Shown: one piece after another, positions 37,985-45,670 of the stretch | Layout of the letters: every line of letters starts with the position of its first letter | Position numbering within the stretch: position 1 is the first letter of the stretch | DNA from: Fimbriimonadaceae bacterium | GTDB taxonomy: Bacteria; Armatimonadota; Fimbriimonadia; Fimbriimonadales; Fimbriimonadaceae | Length of the DNA stretch: 64,000 nucleotides | NCBI GenBank assembly: GCA_019694835.1 | Contig: JAIBBE010000002.1 | Location: 124,001 to 188,000, forward strand | Direction of reading: 5' to 3' | Program-made: the position numbers and the translations under genes | The notes under the pieces: generated by a model | Seen by the model: only the letters and a program-made list of their open reading frames with translations | Databases searched by the model: none | What the model was told of the DNA's origin: nothing

Positions 37985-38197
37985 TTACGAGGCGATGGTG
38001 AGGCGGCCGTTCAGGCTGCGCTCAAGCCGATTCGCTTGGTCTTCGCAGAGGTAAAGCAGATCATCGACGCTCTTGCCAGCGGACGTTTGGCGTTTCTTGG
38101 CCACAGCATAGGCGACCGCGCCAGCCCCGAGCAGGGCGGCGAAGGTGATAAGCGGCCATTTGGCCGAGCGACGGGCAGTCAGCGTTGACTCTTTCAT
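37985..38197 (-). CDS. Hypothetical small membrane protein, 70 aa
   Basis: From ATG 38197: basic start MKESTLTARRSAKW, one TM helix (PLITFAALLGAGAVAYAVA), then KKRQTSAGKSVDDLLYLCED and a short tail NRLERSLNGRLTIAS. It lies 112 bp downstream of the DUF4382/DUF5666 lipoprotein gene on the same strand and may be co-transcribed. A longer frame upstream is a shadow of the repeat region. No family recognised. Confidence 0.6.
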   Translation of the reverse strand: MKESTLTARRSAKWPLITFAALLGAGAVAYAVAKKRQTSAGKSVDDLLYLCEDQANRLERSLNGRLTIAS

Positions 38198-38309
38198 GTA
38201 GGTTTCCACTTCCAAGACGATATTTCTATCATCGGTGTTCGGAAGTGGAATCTGAAGCGAGAAGGGAAGTTCTTTAGCCAAACTCCCCTCCCCTGTGTTC
38301 GGTTGATGG

Positions 38310-40055
38310 CTACCCGGTCGAGCCGCCACCGGAGTTGTGGCCGCCATCGTCGCCACCTGTTGTCGACCCCGATGACCCTCCAGTTGTGCCACCGTCGTCC
38401 CCACCGGAGTTGTGGCCACCATCGTCTCCGCCTGTCGTTGATCCAGATGTGCCGCCGGTGGTGCCGCCCGAATTGTGACCGCCATCGTCGCCACCTGTCG
38501 TCGACCCCGATGACCCTCCAGTTGTGCCGCCGTCGTCGCCACCGGAGTTGTGGCCACCGTCGTCACCACCTGTCGTCGAGCCCGATGTGCCTCCGGTCGT
38601 ACCTCCTGAGTTGTGACCACCATCGTCACCACCCGTGGATCCGCCACCTCCGCCACTGACTTCAGCGACCATGGCCGTGAGCACTCCGTCTGCATACGTA
38701 CCCTTGATCTTGATCCGAGTACCGGCAGAAGCTTCGGCGAAGAACGTGTCTCGAGTGGTGTTCTTGAAGACGGTGGTATCGATAAACTTCACCGAAATCG
38801 ACGAACTGCCGGGCAGAAAGCCTTCATACTCGGCAAGCGTAAGGGTCAATGTTCCGGCGGACGCATTGACGCCAGAAGCAACACCCTTCGCTTCCGCTTC
38901 GTGGGCATGGCCCGGCGCATCATCAAGCTTTGCTTTCGTCGCTCTGAAGGCGTTGCCATCCAAGGACCCCTCGACTTCTACTTGACCCGACGAGCCAAGG
39001 CGACCGAAGAACGTAGCTTTGTCGGTTAGAACTCCAGTCTCTGTTCGAAACACGGTAGCGTCCGTGACCTGCACCGTGACCGTGGTGCCCGGAGGAAGGA
39101 AACCGTGGGCTGATCGAACGGCAACATCGAACGTTCCATTGTCGAGATTGTGTTGAGAGGGTCTGCCCGTAACCTCATGAGGATCGTTCGACGAGCTTGC
39201 GTCTTCGATCTTGATTGACAACGCGGCGAGAATCCGCTGGCCGGTGACAAAGACTCCACGTACCTCGACTCGTCCACCAACCTGAATCGAAGGACTAGTG
39301 ACCCCTGCCGAATTGAAAACTACGGTTCCTGAATTGGTTGAAACGCGGATCGTGCCATAAGAAGTTACCAAGTCAAAGCTCAGATTCGGGGCAATACCGC
39401 TCAAGTTGGCGATGGTGCCGTGGTAGTCCTCACTTTCGTGCCTGGCCACGTCATCAAGACCCGACCTCGAACCCTCCACGATTTTCGGTATGACTTTGCC
39501 CCGGTCATCGACACCGAAGTTCTTGAGGTCGAAATCAAGCACGAGCTCCTGAGCACCGGAACCGAGGTTGCGAGGCGTCAATCTCGCTTTCACTTTGACT
39601 TGCCCCGTGCTGTCATCAAGGGAATCGGAGAATTCCTTGGTCAGCGTCTGCTCAGCCCCGGTCGGCACCACACCCAGATCCTTGCTCAATGTCAGCTCTG
39701 CTTCGGAGTACGTCCGGCTGCCAACCGTGGAACTCGATACGAATGCGAACCGAGCGCCTGTGGCATCGCGGAGCGATTTCAAATCGAGTTGTCGCCCAGC
39801 GTCATCACGAAAGACGGTTGCGCGACCTGACGATCCGACGACATCGATTTGTCGGACGGTAACCCAAACATGATCGTGCTCAGATTCGTAGCTGTCAGTC
39901 AAAAACACCGAAAGGACACCCGAGCCCCCACCGGTTCCTCCGTTTGACCCGCCATTGGATACACCGTTCGAGCCGCCAACTCCTGAACCACCTCCTCCAC
40001 AGCCGATCAAGATCGCGATGGCCGCGAAGGCCATGAATGATAACCACTTGTACAT
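38310..40055 (-). CDS. DUF4382/DUF5666 lipoprotein with Gly-Asp-His-Asn repeat tail
   Basis: A 581-residue predicted lipoprotein: signal FMAFAAIAILIGC with the Cys as lipidation site, then a Gly/Ser/Asn linker. Residues about 45-180 fit DUF4382 (VLSVFLTDSYESEHDHVWVT). Three DUF5666-like beta domains follow (YHGTIANLSGIAPNLSFDL, HEVTGRPSQHNLDNGTFDV, AEAKGVASGVNASAGTLTL), each with a 'V.G.F' type end. The last 107 residues are tandem GGDDGGHNSGG blocks. ATG 40055 is preferred over GTG 40061 because GAGG is 7 nt upstream. Function unknown; surface or polymer binding is possible. Confidence 0.82.
   Translation of the reverse strand: MYKWLSFMAFAAIAILIGCGGGGSGVGGSNGVSNGGSNGGTGGGSGVLSVFLTDSYESEHDHVWVTVRQIDVVGSSGRATVFRDDAGRQLDLKSLRDATGARFAFVSSSTVGSRTYSEAELTLSKDLGVVPTGAEQTLTKEFSDSLDDSTGQVKVKARLTPRNLGSGAQELVLDFDLKNFGVDDRGKVIPKIVEGSRSGLDDVARHESEDYHGTIANLSGIAPNLSFDLVTSYGTIRVSTNSGTVVFNSAGVTSPSIQVGGRVEVRGVFVTGQRILAALSIKIEDASSSNDPHEVTGRPSQHNLDNGTFDVAVRSAHGFLPPGTTVTVQVTDATVFRTETGVLTDKATFFGRLGSSGQVEVEGSLDGNAFRATKAKLDDAPGHAHEAEAKGVASGVNASAGTLTLTLAEYEGFLPGSSSISVKFIDTTVFKNTTRDTFFAEASAGTRIKIKGTYADGVLTAMVAEVSGGGGGSTGGDDGGHNSGGTTGGTSGSTTGGDDGGHNSGGDDGGTTGGSSGSTTGGDDGGHNSGGTTGGTSGSTTGGDDGGHNSGGDDGGTTGGSSGSTTGGDDGGHNSGGGSTG
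38313..38633. repeat. 138-bp tandem repeat coding the Gly/Asp/His/Asn tail
   Basis: Two tandem copies of a 46-codon unit made of a 21-codon and a 25-codon subunit, each beginning GGDDGGHNSGG, plus a fifth partial block. The blocks differ by TTGGTSGSTT versus DDGGTTGGSSGSTT. It is very likely prone to copy-number change. Confidence 0.85.
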
Positions 40056-40146
40056 TGACACACCTCAGAACAGAGAAGAGGTTCGTCGCCGCGAGCCTGA
40101 TACGTAATATCCAAATGTTCTGATAATCATTATTATGACGCGTAGA

Positions 40147-41073
40147 CTATTTCAGGGGTACGAGGACACTTCTCTTCGTTGCATTTGACTTCAGGGTGAA
40201 GGTCTCGGGCGTCATCGCCTTCGTGGGATAGAATCGGTACTCACCGTTGATCGTCTGGCCCGGTGCGATCTCGCGCGCCCAATTCGAGTTCGAGTTGACA
40301 TAGAACTCCGGATAGTGACCGATCTCAAGACCCGAACCCTTGAGGGTCGCGGCGGCGTACTGCCAGCCCCATGGCTCCGTTCTGAGCATCGGATTGGTGA
40401 CTTGCACCGTTACGGCAAAGCCCGAGTCCTCGATGGCGCGGACGCCGCCGACCTTGAAGAGGAGGCCATCGAGATCGAAGGTCCGCGCCATCGGCACGGT
40501 GGCACGGTCTCGATATACGGATGGAGTCTCGGCGAAAACCGACGTCGGCTTCTCGATCGCGCTCGTGAGGTCATAACGGGGGGCCGTCGCCCGATCATAG
40601 TTGCGGTAGTACGGCATTACTCGGATCGGCGAATAGGCCGCTGGCATTTGGTAAATGGAGACCGCGTCCACCGCTTCACCTTTGTTTAGCTTCCTGTCCA
40701 AGAGGACTCCCTCGAGATCGAAACAACCGGAGTGACTAACGTCACCCTCCTTGAGGCCCTGGCCATGAACTCGGATGGCGAAGCCATCTGAGGACCCAAT
40801 AGATAGCGTCTTGCTCTCGGGGTTCTTCAGGGTGACGTAGAGTAATACGAGCTTCTTCCCTTCAAGAGCCACGACCGTCTCGCGTTTGGTTCCGAAGGCC
40901 AACGAGGTTTTCACGGAGTTGATTCGGATGAGGCGCTGTAGCCCCAGTTCCAGCTTCTCATTCGTGCCGCTGATGGTCGCGCGCGGTCCGATGAGATGGA
41001 ACTCGCCGAGCTTCGCGGTGGGCTTGAAGACGGGCTGGGGCTGGATGAATGCGCAGGCGATGAGTGCAGTCAT
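40147..41073 (-). CDS. Hypothetical protein, 308 aa
   Basis: No family recognised with certainty. The N-terminus (MTALIACAFIQPQPVFKPTA) is hydrophobic and may be a short signal peptide. The body contains two beta-rich repeats with the pattern 'V..L.V...NP....L': KKLVLLYVTLKNPESKTLSI and FAVTVQVTNPMLRTEPWG, similar to DUF4352-like immunoglobulin folds. It starts 9 bp after the stop of the fibre-like gene on the same strand, so the two form an operon. Confidence 0.72.
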   Translation of the reverse strand: MTALIACAFIQPQPVFKPTAKLGEFHLIGPRATISGTNEKLELGLQRLIRINSVKTSLAFGTKRETVVALEGKKLVLLYVTLKNPESKTLSIGSSDGFAIRVHGQGLKEGDVSHSGCFDLEGVLLDRKLNKGEAVDAVSIYQMPAAYSPIRVMPYYRNYDRATAPRYDLTSAIEKPTSVFAETPSVYRDRATVPMARTFDLDGLLFKVGGVRAIEDSGFAVTVQVTNPMLRTEPWGWQYAAATLKGSGLEIGHYPEFYVNSNSNWAREIAPGQTINGEYRFYPTKAMTPETFTLKSNATKRSVLVPLK

Positions 41074-41082
41074 TGGAGTCTG

Positions 41083-42303
41083 CTAACGAATCGAATCTGG
41101 GAGGTTGGTCCATACAGTGAACTGGAAACCGCAATCACTCTTTGTTCCACCTAGATTAAAGACACTGACCCTAAACGCATCGCCTGGATCTTCCACCGTG
41201 GCAAACCGGGGACTGCCAGTCACGGGCGTTATGTTCACGGTGAAGGACTCGTTGCTATACACTTCTTGGTCGACAGTGATGTCGTAGGTCCCGCTGGCAA
41301 CCCGAACGACTGAGAAGTTACCCGTTCCTCCGAGGATACTCCCTAGACTGTCGACCGATCCGTACGCAACGGGGATCGCAGCGGCAAACTCGACGGGTGC
41401 TCCGACGGCATAGTCCTTCCACAGGAACCCGTTTGTTTCGATGCTTCTGGATTGCCCTGCCAAGCCGACGTATTTTGTGTTGCCAGCATTCAAAAAATAG
41501 CCGACATTGGGGATATTCGTGGTATTGCCCTCCACTTGAAGAACGTTCTGGGTAGAACCGGCCAGACCCACGATTTTGAAGGCAGGCACGAAAGAAACGG
41601 AAGCTACAACTGATTTGAAATAGGGCAAGGTCAAACTGTCCGTTCGAGGCAACCATTGCGTCCCATCGAAGCCCAGAATCTGGTCGGTACTGGGGACAGT
41701 GGCACTCACATCCAGACCCCGAAGGCCTGTCACTGTTGCATTGCTGAGGGGCCCGAGAAGGTCGCCGCCAACAGCAAGGCGCGGGTCGGGAACCGTTCCT
41801 GAGTCCAATCGGGTCGCATTTAGCCCGACTAGACCAGCACCACTTCCAGAGAAGGAGTTGCCGGCGTTCGAGAACGTGTTCACTCCTGTCATCGCATTCG
41901 TGCCGCTCTTCAACGCAAACGAGGTTGGCAGAATGCCACCAAGTCGGTCAGCGTCAACGGAAACAAGTCCTGCGCCGTTGCCAGTGAACGAATTGGCGGC
42001 GTTCGAGAACGTGTTTGTGCCTGCCCAAACGTTGGTCCCAGCTTTGATTCCAAATGCAGTAAGCGTGAGGCCGTTAAGGGTAGAGGCGTTGATGCCGGTT
42101 AGGCCGCTGCCTCCTCCCTCAAACTGCCCTGCCCGAATCGTGCCGGACACCGAGGCATGCCCGGTCTGAGTGACCCCTGGCGTAGTCGGCTGCAGGTACA
42201 CGAGGGCTTTGGGCTGGACCTGAGTTTCCCCGGGTACCGCAACGAGAGCAGAAATACCCCACACGGTCGTCAAGGCAAGGGCAAACACCAAAAATCTTCT
42301 CAT
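41083..42303 (-). CDS. Secreted fibre-like repeat protein, 406 aa
   Basis: Signal peptide MRRFLVFALALTTVWGISALV. The segment ALVYLQPTTPGVTQTGHASV opens the mature protein and recurs in the protein at 61382 (LVALQSTSPGVAQAGNTNI). It is followed by phage-tail/collagen-like repeats: GGGSGLTGINASTLNG, GNGAGLVSVDADRLGG, GSGAGLVGLNATRLDS, with 'GTN...TNTFSNA..SF' between them. The C-terminal 150 residues are a beta-rich domain (GTGNFSVVRVASGTYDITVD). A TAGAAT box and an inverted repeat lie upstream. First gene of a two-gene operon. Confidence 0.8.
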   Translation of the reverse strand: MRRFLVFALALTTVWGISALVAVPGETQVQPKALVYLQPTTPGVTQTGHASVSGTIRAGQFEGGGSGLTGINASTLNGLTLTAFGIKAGTNVWAGTNTFSNAANSFTGNGAGLVSVDADRLGGILPTSFALKSGTNAMTGVNTFSNAGNSFSGSGAGLVGLNATRLDSGTVPDPRLAVGGDLLGPLSNATVTGLRGLDVSATVPSTDQILGFDGTQWLPRTDSLTLPYFKSVVASVSFVPAFKIVGLAGSTQNVLQVEGNTTNIPNVGYFLNAGNTKYVGLAGQSRSIETNGFLWKDYAVGAPVEFAAAIPVAYGSVDSLGSILGGTGNFSVVRVASGTYDITVDQEVYSNESFTVNITPVTGSPRFATVEDPGDAFRVSVFNLGGTKSDCGFQFTVWTNLPDSIR

Positions 42304-42316
42304 AGGCTTCCTTCAT

Positions 42317-42352
42317 ATTCTATCAAGCGAGGAGTCTGGCGGCGGCAGACTC
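42317..42352 (-). promoter_or_regulatory. Promoter with operator-like inverted repeat for the 42303 gene
   Basis: Minus strand: TAGAAT (42322-42317) lies 13 nt before the ATG, with GAAGGAAG as SD. The perfect inverted repeat GAGTCTG-N7-CAGACTC (42332-42352) covers the -35 zone, a usual place for a repressor or activator. Confidence 0.5.
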
Positions 42353-42496
42353 TGCCAATAGTCAGGTGTAAAATGCGGCATCAGGTTCTGCGGGCTTCGC
42401 CTGATCCAAGGAGGCTACCGTGGGTTGGCCTTGTTCATCTACTGACTTTAGTCGGATGTGGGCATTCACACCTCTCTCACCCTGTCCCTTGCGCGG

Positions 42497-42502
42497 TACC
42501 CT
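42497..42502 (+). promoter_or_regulatory. -10 box (TACCCT) of leaderless obg operon
   Basis: TACCCT, preceded by GCGCGG, is followed by six bases and ATG 42509. It helps choose 42509 over the ATG at 42503 as the obg start. Confidence 0.55.
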
Positions 42503-42508
42503 ATGGCT

Positions 42509-43774
42509 ATGTTCCTCGACGAAGCCATCGTGACCTTTACGTCCGGAACGGGCGGGTCCGGAGCGGTGGCGTTTCATCGGGAGAAACATGTCCCCCGGGG
42601 CGGTCCGAACGGCGCAAACGGCGGCAGGGGCGGAGACATCATCCTCGTCGCGGACCGTGGACGCCGCACCCTGTACGACTTCCGCCTCCGCGACCACTTC
42701 GAAGCCGAGAACGGCCATCATGCGATCGGCAACAAGCATGGTAAGAGTGGCGCTAACGTCATCGTCAAGGTCCCCGTCGGAACGATCGTTACCGACCTCA
42801 TCCTCGACGAGATCATGGTTGACCTCAACGTCGACGGCATGAAGTACGTCATCTGCCAAGGCGGAAAAGGCGGCTTTGGCAACGAGCACTATGTTTCCAG
42901 CGTCCGCCAGGTCCCCAACTTCGCCCAGAAAGGCGCGCCGGGCGAGACGATTAAGGCCAAGCTTGAACTCAAACTGCTGGCCGATGTCGGCCTAGTAGGC
43001 CTCCCCAACGCCGGCAAAAGCACCCTGCTCTCCCGCATCAGCGCGGCCCGGCCGAAGATCGCCGACTACCCGTTCACGACCATCGAACCGAATCTCGGCG
43101 TCGTGAGAGTGGCGGACGACTCCTTCACCGTCGCCGATATGCCCGGCCTCATCGAAGGCGCGAGCGAAGGACACGGACTCGGCCACCAGTTCCTCAAGCA
43201 CGTCGAGCGGACGAAGGTGCTCATTCACGTGGTCGATGCCTTCCCTATCGACGGCTCCGATCCGCTCGCCAACTACGAGCTCATCGAGTCCGAGCTCAAA
43301 CTGTATTCGGAAACCTTGTTTGAACGCCCGCGACTGATCGCGCTCAATAAAGTCGACCTCGCCCCGGCCGGCGAGTACAACGCCGTGCGCGAGCGCTTCG
43401 AGGCCCTCGACCGACCTCTCTTCCCTATCAGCGCGGTCTCCGGCGAAGGCCTGGAACCCCTTCTCTTCAAGACACTATCGACGCTCAAAGAAGCCGAAGC
43501 CCAAGAGCCCGCGCCCGTCGTCTTCCGGCCCGAAACGCGCGAACAGGACCAGACGTGGGATGTCGAGCGCACCGAAGAAGGCTTTGAGATCACCGGCAAG
43601 CGCATCGTCCGCATGGTGGCGATGACCAACCTCGAGAACCGCGACGCGGTGCGCTATCTGCACAAGCGACTCAGCCGTCTCGGCGTCATCGAGAAACTTC
43701 GCGAAATGGGAGCCGAGGAGGGCGACACGGTCTACGTCGGCGACGTCGTGTTCGGCTTTACGGATATGTCATGA
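42509..43774 (+). CDS. obg: GTPase ObgE/CgtA
   Basis: A 421-residue ribosome-associated GTPase. The N-terminal Obg fold is Gly-rich (FTSGTGGSGAVAFHREKHVP, GGPNGANGGRGGDII). The G domain has G1 GLPNAGKSTLL, the switch-I Thr in YPFTTIEPNLG, G3 ADMPGLIEGASEG and G4 NKVDL. The C-terminal OCT domain (EGFEITGKRIVRMVAMTNLE) is present. Start MFLDEAIVTF matches the family. Its stop overlaps nadD (ATGA). Obg acts in 50S assembly and stress response, consistent with rsfS in the same operon. Confidence 0.97.
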   Translation: MFLDEAIVTFTSGTGGSGAVAFHREKHVPRGGPNGANGGRGGDIILVADRGRRTLYDFRLRDHFEAENGHHAIGNKHGKSGANVIVKVPVGTIVTDLILDEIMVDLNVDGMKYVICQGGKGGFGNEHYVSSVRQVPNFAQKGAPGETIKAKLELKLLADVGLVGLPNAGKSTLLSRISAARPKIADYPFTTIEPNLGVVRVADDSFTVADMPGLIEGASEGHGLGHQFLKHVERTKVLIHVVDAFPIDGSDPLANYELIESELKLYSETLFERPRLIALNKVDLAPAGEYNAVRERFEALDRPLFPISAVSGEGLEPLLFKTLSTLKEAEAQEPAPVVFRPETREQDQTWDVERTEEGFEITGKRIVRMVAMTNLENRDAVRYLHKRLSRLGVIEKLREMGAEEGDTVYVGDVVFGFTDMS

Positions 43775-44364
43775 GCAAGATCGGAATTCTCGGCGGTACC
43801 TTCGATCCTCCGCATCTCGCGCATATCGAGATTGCCCAAGCGGCCAGAGCCCAGCTTGAGCTCGATGAAGTGATTCTCGTTCCCGCAGGCCGGAACCCGT
43901 TCAAGCACGCCGAGAACATGAGTCTGGCCAAGCACCGACTCAAGATGACCGAGCTGGCAATAGAGGACCAAGACGGCCTCAGCGTTTCCGACATCGAAAT
44001 CACGCGGGCCGGACCCTCGTTTACGGTGGACACGCTGGTTGAACTGCACATGGCCCAGCCAGCGGAATACTGGCTCATCCTCGGCAGCGACCAACTCAAG
44101 GCGTTTGTGGAGTGGAAAGCGCCGCACCGCATCCTGCAGATGGCGCGTTTGGCTGCCGTGGTCCGTCCACCAGACACCCGCGAGAAGCTCGAGGTTCTGC
44201 TCGCCGACTGGATGTCGCCCAAGGTGGACTTCGTCGAACTCGCACCCAGCCCCATCTCGTCTACCCAGGTAAGAAGTATGATCAAGCATGGGGAACGAAT
44301 CGACAAATTCGTGAAACCCAGCGTTCGCGCGTACATTGACCACGAAAAACTCTACAAGGGATAA
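43771..44364 (+). CDS. nadD: Nicotinate-nucleotide adenylyltransferase
   Basis: A 197-residue nucleotidyltransferase forming deamido-NAD from NaMN and ATP. It has GGTFDPPHLAHIEIA (the GxFxPxHxxH site), VPAGRNPFKH and the C-terminal ISSTQVRSMIKHG (ISSTxxR motif). Size is typical. The obg-nadD-rsfS order is a common bacterial arrangement. Confidence 0.97.
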   Translation: MSKIGILGGTFDPPHLAHIEIAQAARAQLELDEVILVPAGRNPFKHAENMSLAKHRLKMTELAIEDQDGLSVSDIEITRAGPSFTVDTLVELHMAQPAEYWLILGSDQLKAFVEWKAPHRILQMARLAAVVRPPDTREKLEVLLADWMSPKVDFVELAPSPISSTQVRSMIKHGERIDKFVKPSVRAYIDHEKLYKG

Positions 44365-44372
44365 ATTCAGTC

Positions 44373-44717
44373 TTGACTTCAAAGGAAAAAGCCGACCTCA
44401 TCGTCCAGTTCGCCGACGACATGAAAGCGGAGCGCATCGAAGTGCTCCCGATTCGCGAGAAGTCGCCGATCGCCGACTACTTCATCGTCTGTACCGGCAA
44501 CAGCGATGTCCACATGGGCGCCATCGCCGATAAGGTCGAAGAGAAGATGCGCGAGAAGGGCGCCAAGCCGCTCCGGCGCGATGAATCGGGCGGCGGATGG
44601 GTGCTCCACGACTACGGCGACGTCATCTTCCACGTGATGCGCGAGGAAAAGCGCCAGTTCTATGACCTGGAAACCCTCTGGGCCAACATGCAGCCCGACC
44701 CCAACTTGGTGGAGTAG
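44373..44717 (+). CDS. rsfS: Ribosomal silencing factor RsfS (Iojap/YbeB)
   Basis: A 114-residue protein that binds uL14 and blocks subunit joining in starvation. Family motifs: IADYFIVCTGNSDVHMGAIAD, GGGWVLHDYGDVIFHVM and REEKRQFYDLETLW. The start is TTG 44373, 8 bp after nadD; no ATG fits the family N-terminus. Confidence 0.96.
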   Translation: MTSKEKADLIVQFADDMKAERIEVLPIREKSPIADYFIVCTGNSDVHMGAIADKVEEKMREKGAKPLRRDESGGGWVLHDYGDVIFHVMREEKRQFYDLETLWANMQPDPNLVE

Positions 44718-44719
44718 CG

Positions 44720-45469
44720 ATGGACCTCCCGCTCGAACCCGAAAAGCCGATCGAGGAGCAGCCGAAACATCCCGTCGACGAGTTCGACGAGCCGCTCCCG
44801 CCTCCCGCCACGCCAGAAGAGGTCGAAAAGGCGGAGCGCCTGATCCGTGAATCGCGCCTCCAGAAGATGCGCAACAACAAAAGCGTCGCTGGCAAGTTGT
44901 TGGAGGAGGCCCTCGAAGTCGCGCCCGGTTCGGTCGCCGTGCTCGAAGCCGTCGCCGACGACCTCCTGGAGCGCCGTCAGACCAAGGCCGCCATGGAGAT
45001 CTACAAGCGCGCTCTGCGCATCGAGCCCAAGAACGCCTCGGTCGAACGCAAGTACGCTGAATGCGTCCTCGGCACCGCCATGTACGCCGACCCCTTCGCC
45101 ATGACGGGTTCGCAGCAGGTCGATGCGGCCAGCGGCAAGGTTGCACTGCTGCTGTCGATCTTCATTCCCGGCCTGGGCCAGATCGTGATCGGCTCGGTGG
45201 GCCTTGGAATTGGGCTCCTCGCCGGTTGGCTTCTCGGGTGGGCGATTGCCTGGCTGATTCCCGGCGGCATGGCTGGAATCATGGGTCTCTTCGGAGTGAA
45301 GCGAGGCGGTTCGGCTTCGGACTTCAACGGCGCTGTCCTCGTGCCACTCCTGCTCGCCGCCATCTGCCACATCTGGGCAATCTTCGACGCCGCTCAACGA
45401 GCACAGACGCACACGAGAAAGAAGATCGAACACCCACGGCCCCCTGTCGACAAGGACTTTGAACTTTGA
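44720..45469 (+). CDS. TPR-containing membrane protein
   Basis: A 249-residue protein. The Pro/Glu-rich N-terminus (about 1-35) is followed by tetratricopeptide-like helices (LLEEALEVAPGSVAVLEAV, ADDLLERRQTKAAMEIYKRA) to residue about 115. The C-terminal half has hydrophobic segments (GKVALLLSIFIPGLGQIVIG, GLGIGLLAGWLLGWAIAWLI, VLVPLLLAAICHIWAIFDA), the first carrying the 'PG.GQ...G' pattern common in small multi-pass (TM2-like) proteins. It starts two bases after the rsfS stop, so it belongs to the obg operon. Specific role unknown. Confidence 0.82.
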   Translation: MDLPLEPEKPIEEQPKHPVDEFDEPLPPPATPEEVEKAERLIRESRLQKMRNNKSVAGKLLEEALEVAPGSVAVLEAVADDLLERRQTKAAMEIYKRALRIEPKNASVERKYAECVLGTAMYADPFAMTGSQQVDAASGKVALLLSIFIPGLGQIVIGSVGLGIGLLAGWLLGWAIAWLIPGGMAGIMGLFGVKRGGSASDFNGAVLVPLLLAAICHIWAIFDAAQRAQTHTRKKIEHPRPPVDKDFEL

Positions 45470-45477
45470 TTCCGGCT

Positions 45478-45509
45478 CCCCTCTCCCCGATGAATGGCGG
45501 GGAGAGGGG
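45478..45509 (+). terminator. Hairpin after the obg operon
   Basis: CCCCTCTCCCCG pairs perfectly with CGGGGAGAGGGG around ATGAATGG. A G-rich stretch rather than U-tract follows, so it may be another small palindromic repeat rather than a classic terminator. Confidence 0.5.
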
Positions 45510-45527
45510 TTGGGGGTGAGGGGCGAC

Positions 45528-45650
45528 GGGGTGGCCGGGGTGATGAAATTGTGCACCCGGGCGCTATAATGTGCAGAGGCCCCGATCGATCTCAGAGGCT
45601 TCGAACGCTGGCCGACCGGGGTGCACAATTTCATCACCCCGGCCACCCCG
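45528..45650. repeat. REP family B inverted pair (REPIN)
   Basis: GGGTGGCCGGGGTGATGAAA at 45528 runs through TTGTGCACCC; the complementary arm GGGTGCACAATTTCATCACC ... GGCCACCCCG ends at 45650. The arms match over about 30 bp, with a 55-bp unique centre that contains TATAAT (45565-45570). It separates the obg operon from the convergent propeller gene. Confidence 0.85.
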
Positions 45651-45670
45651 TAGCAGCAGTCAGAAGCCAC

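Noticed and set aside
37985..38695. 236-codon Thr/Val-rich frame upstream of the small membrane protein
   Set aside because: Its first two thirds are a frame-shifted reading of the 138-bp tandem repeats; only the part from ATG 38197 has protein-like composition.
44660..45670. 336-codon minus-strand frame containing HNFITPATP
   Set aside because: It runs through REP family B and antisense to the TPR gene; the HNFITPAT string is the translated palindrome.
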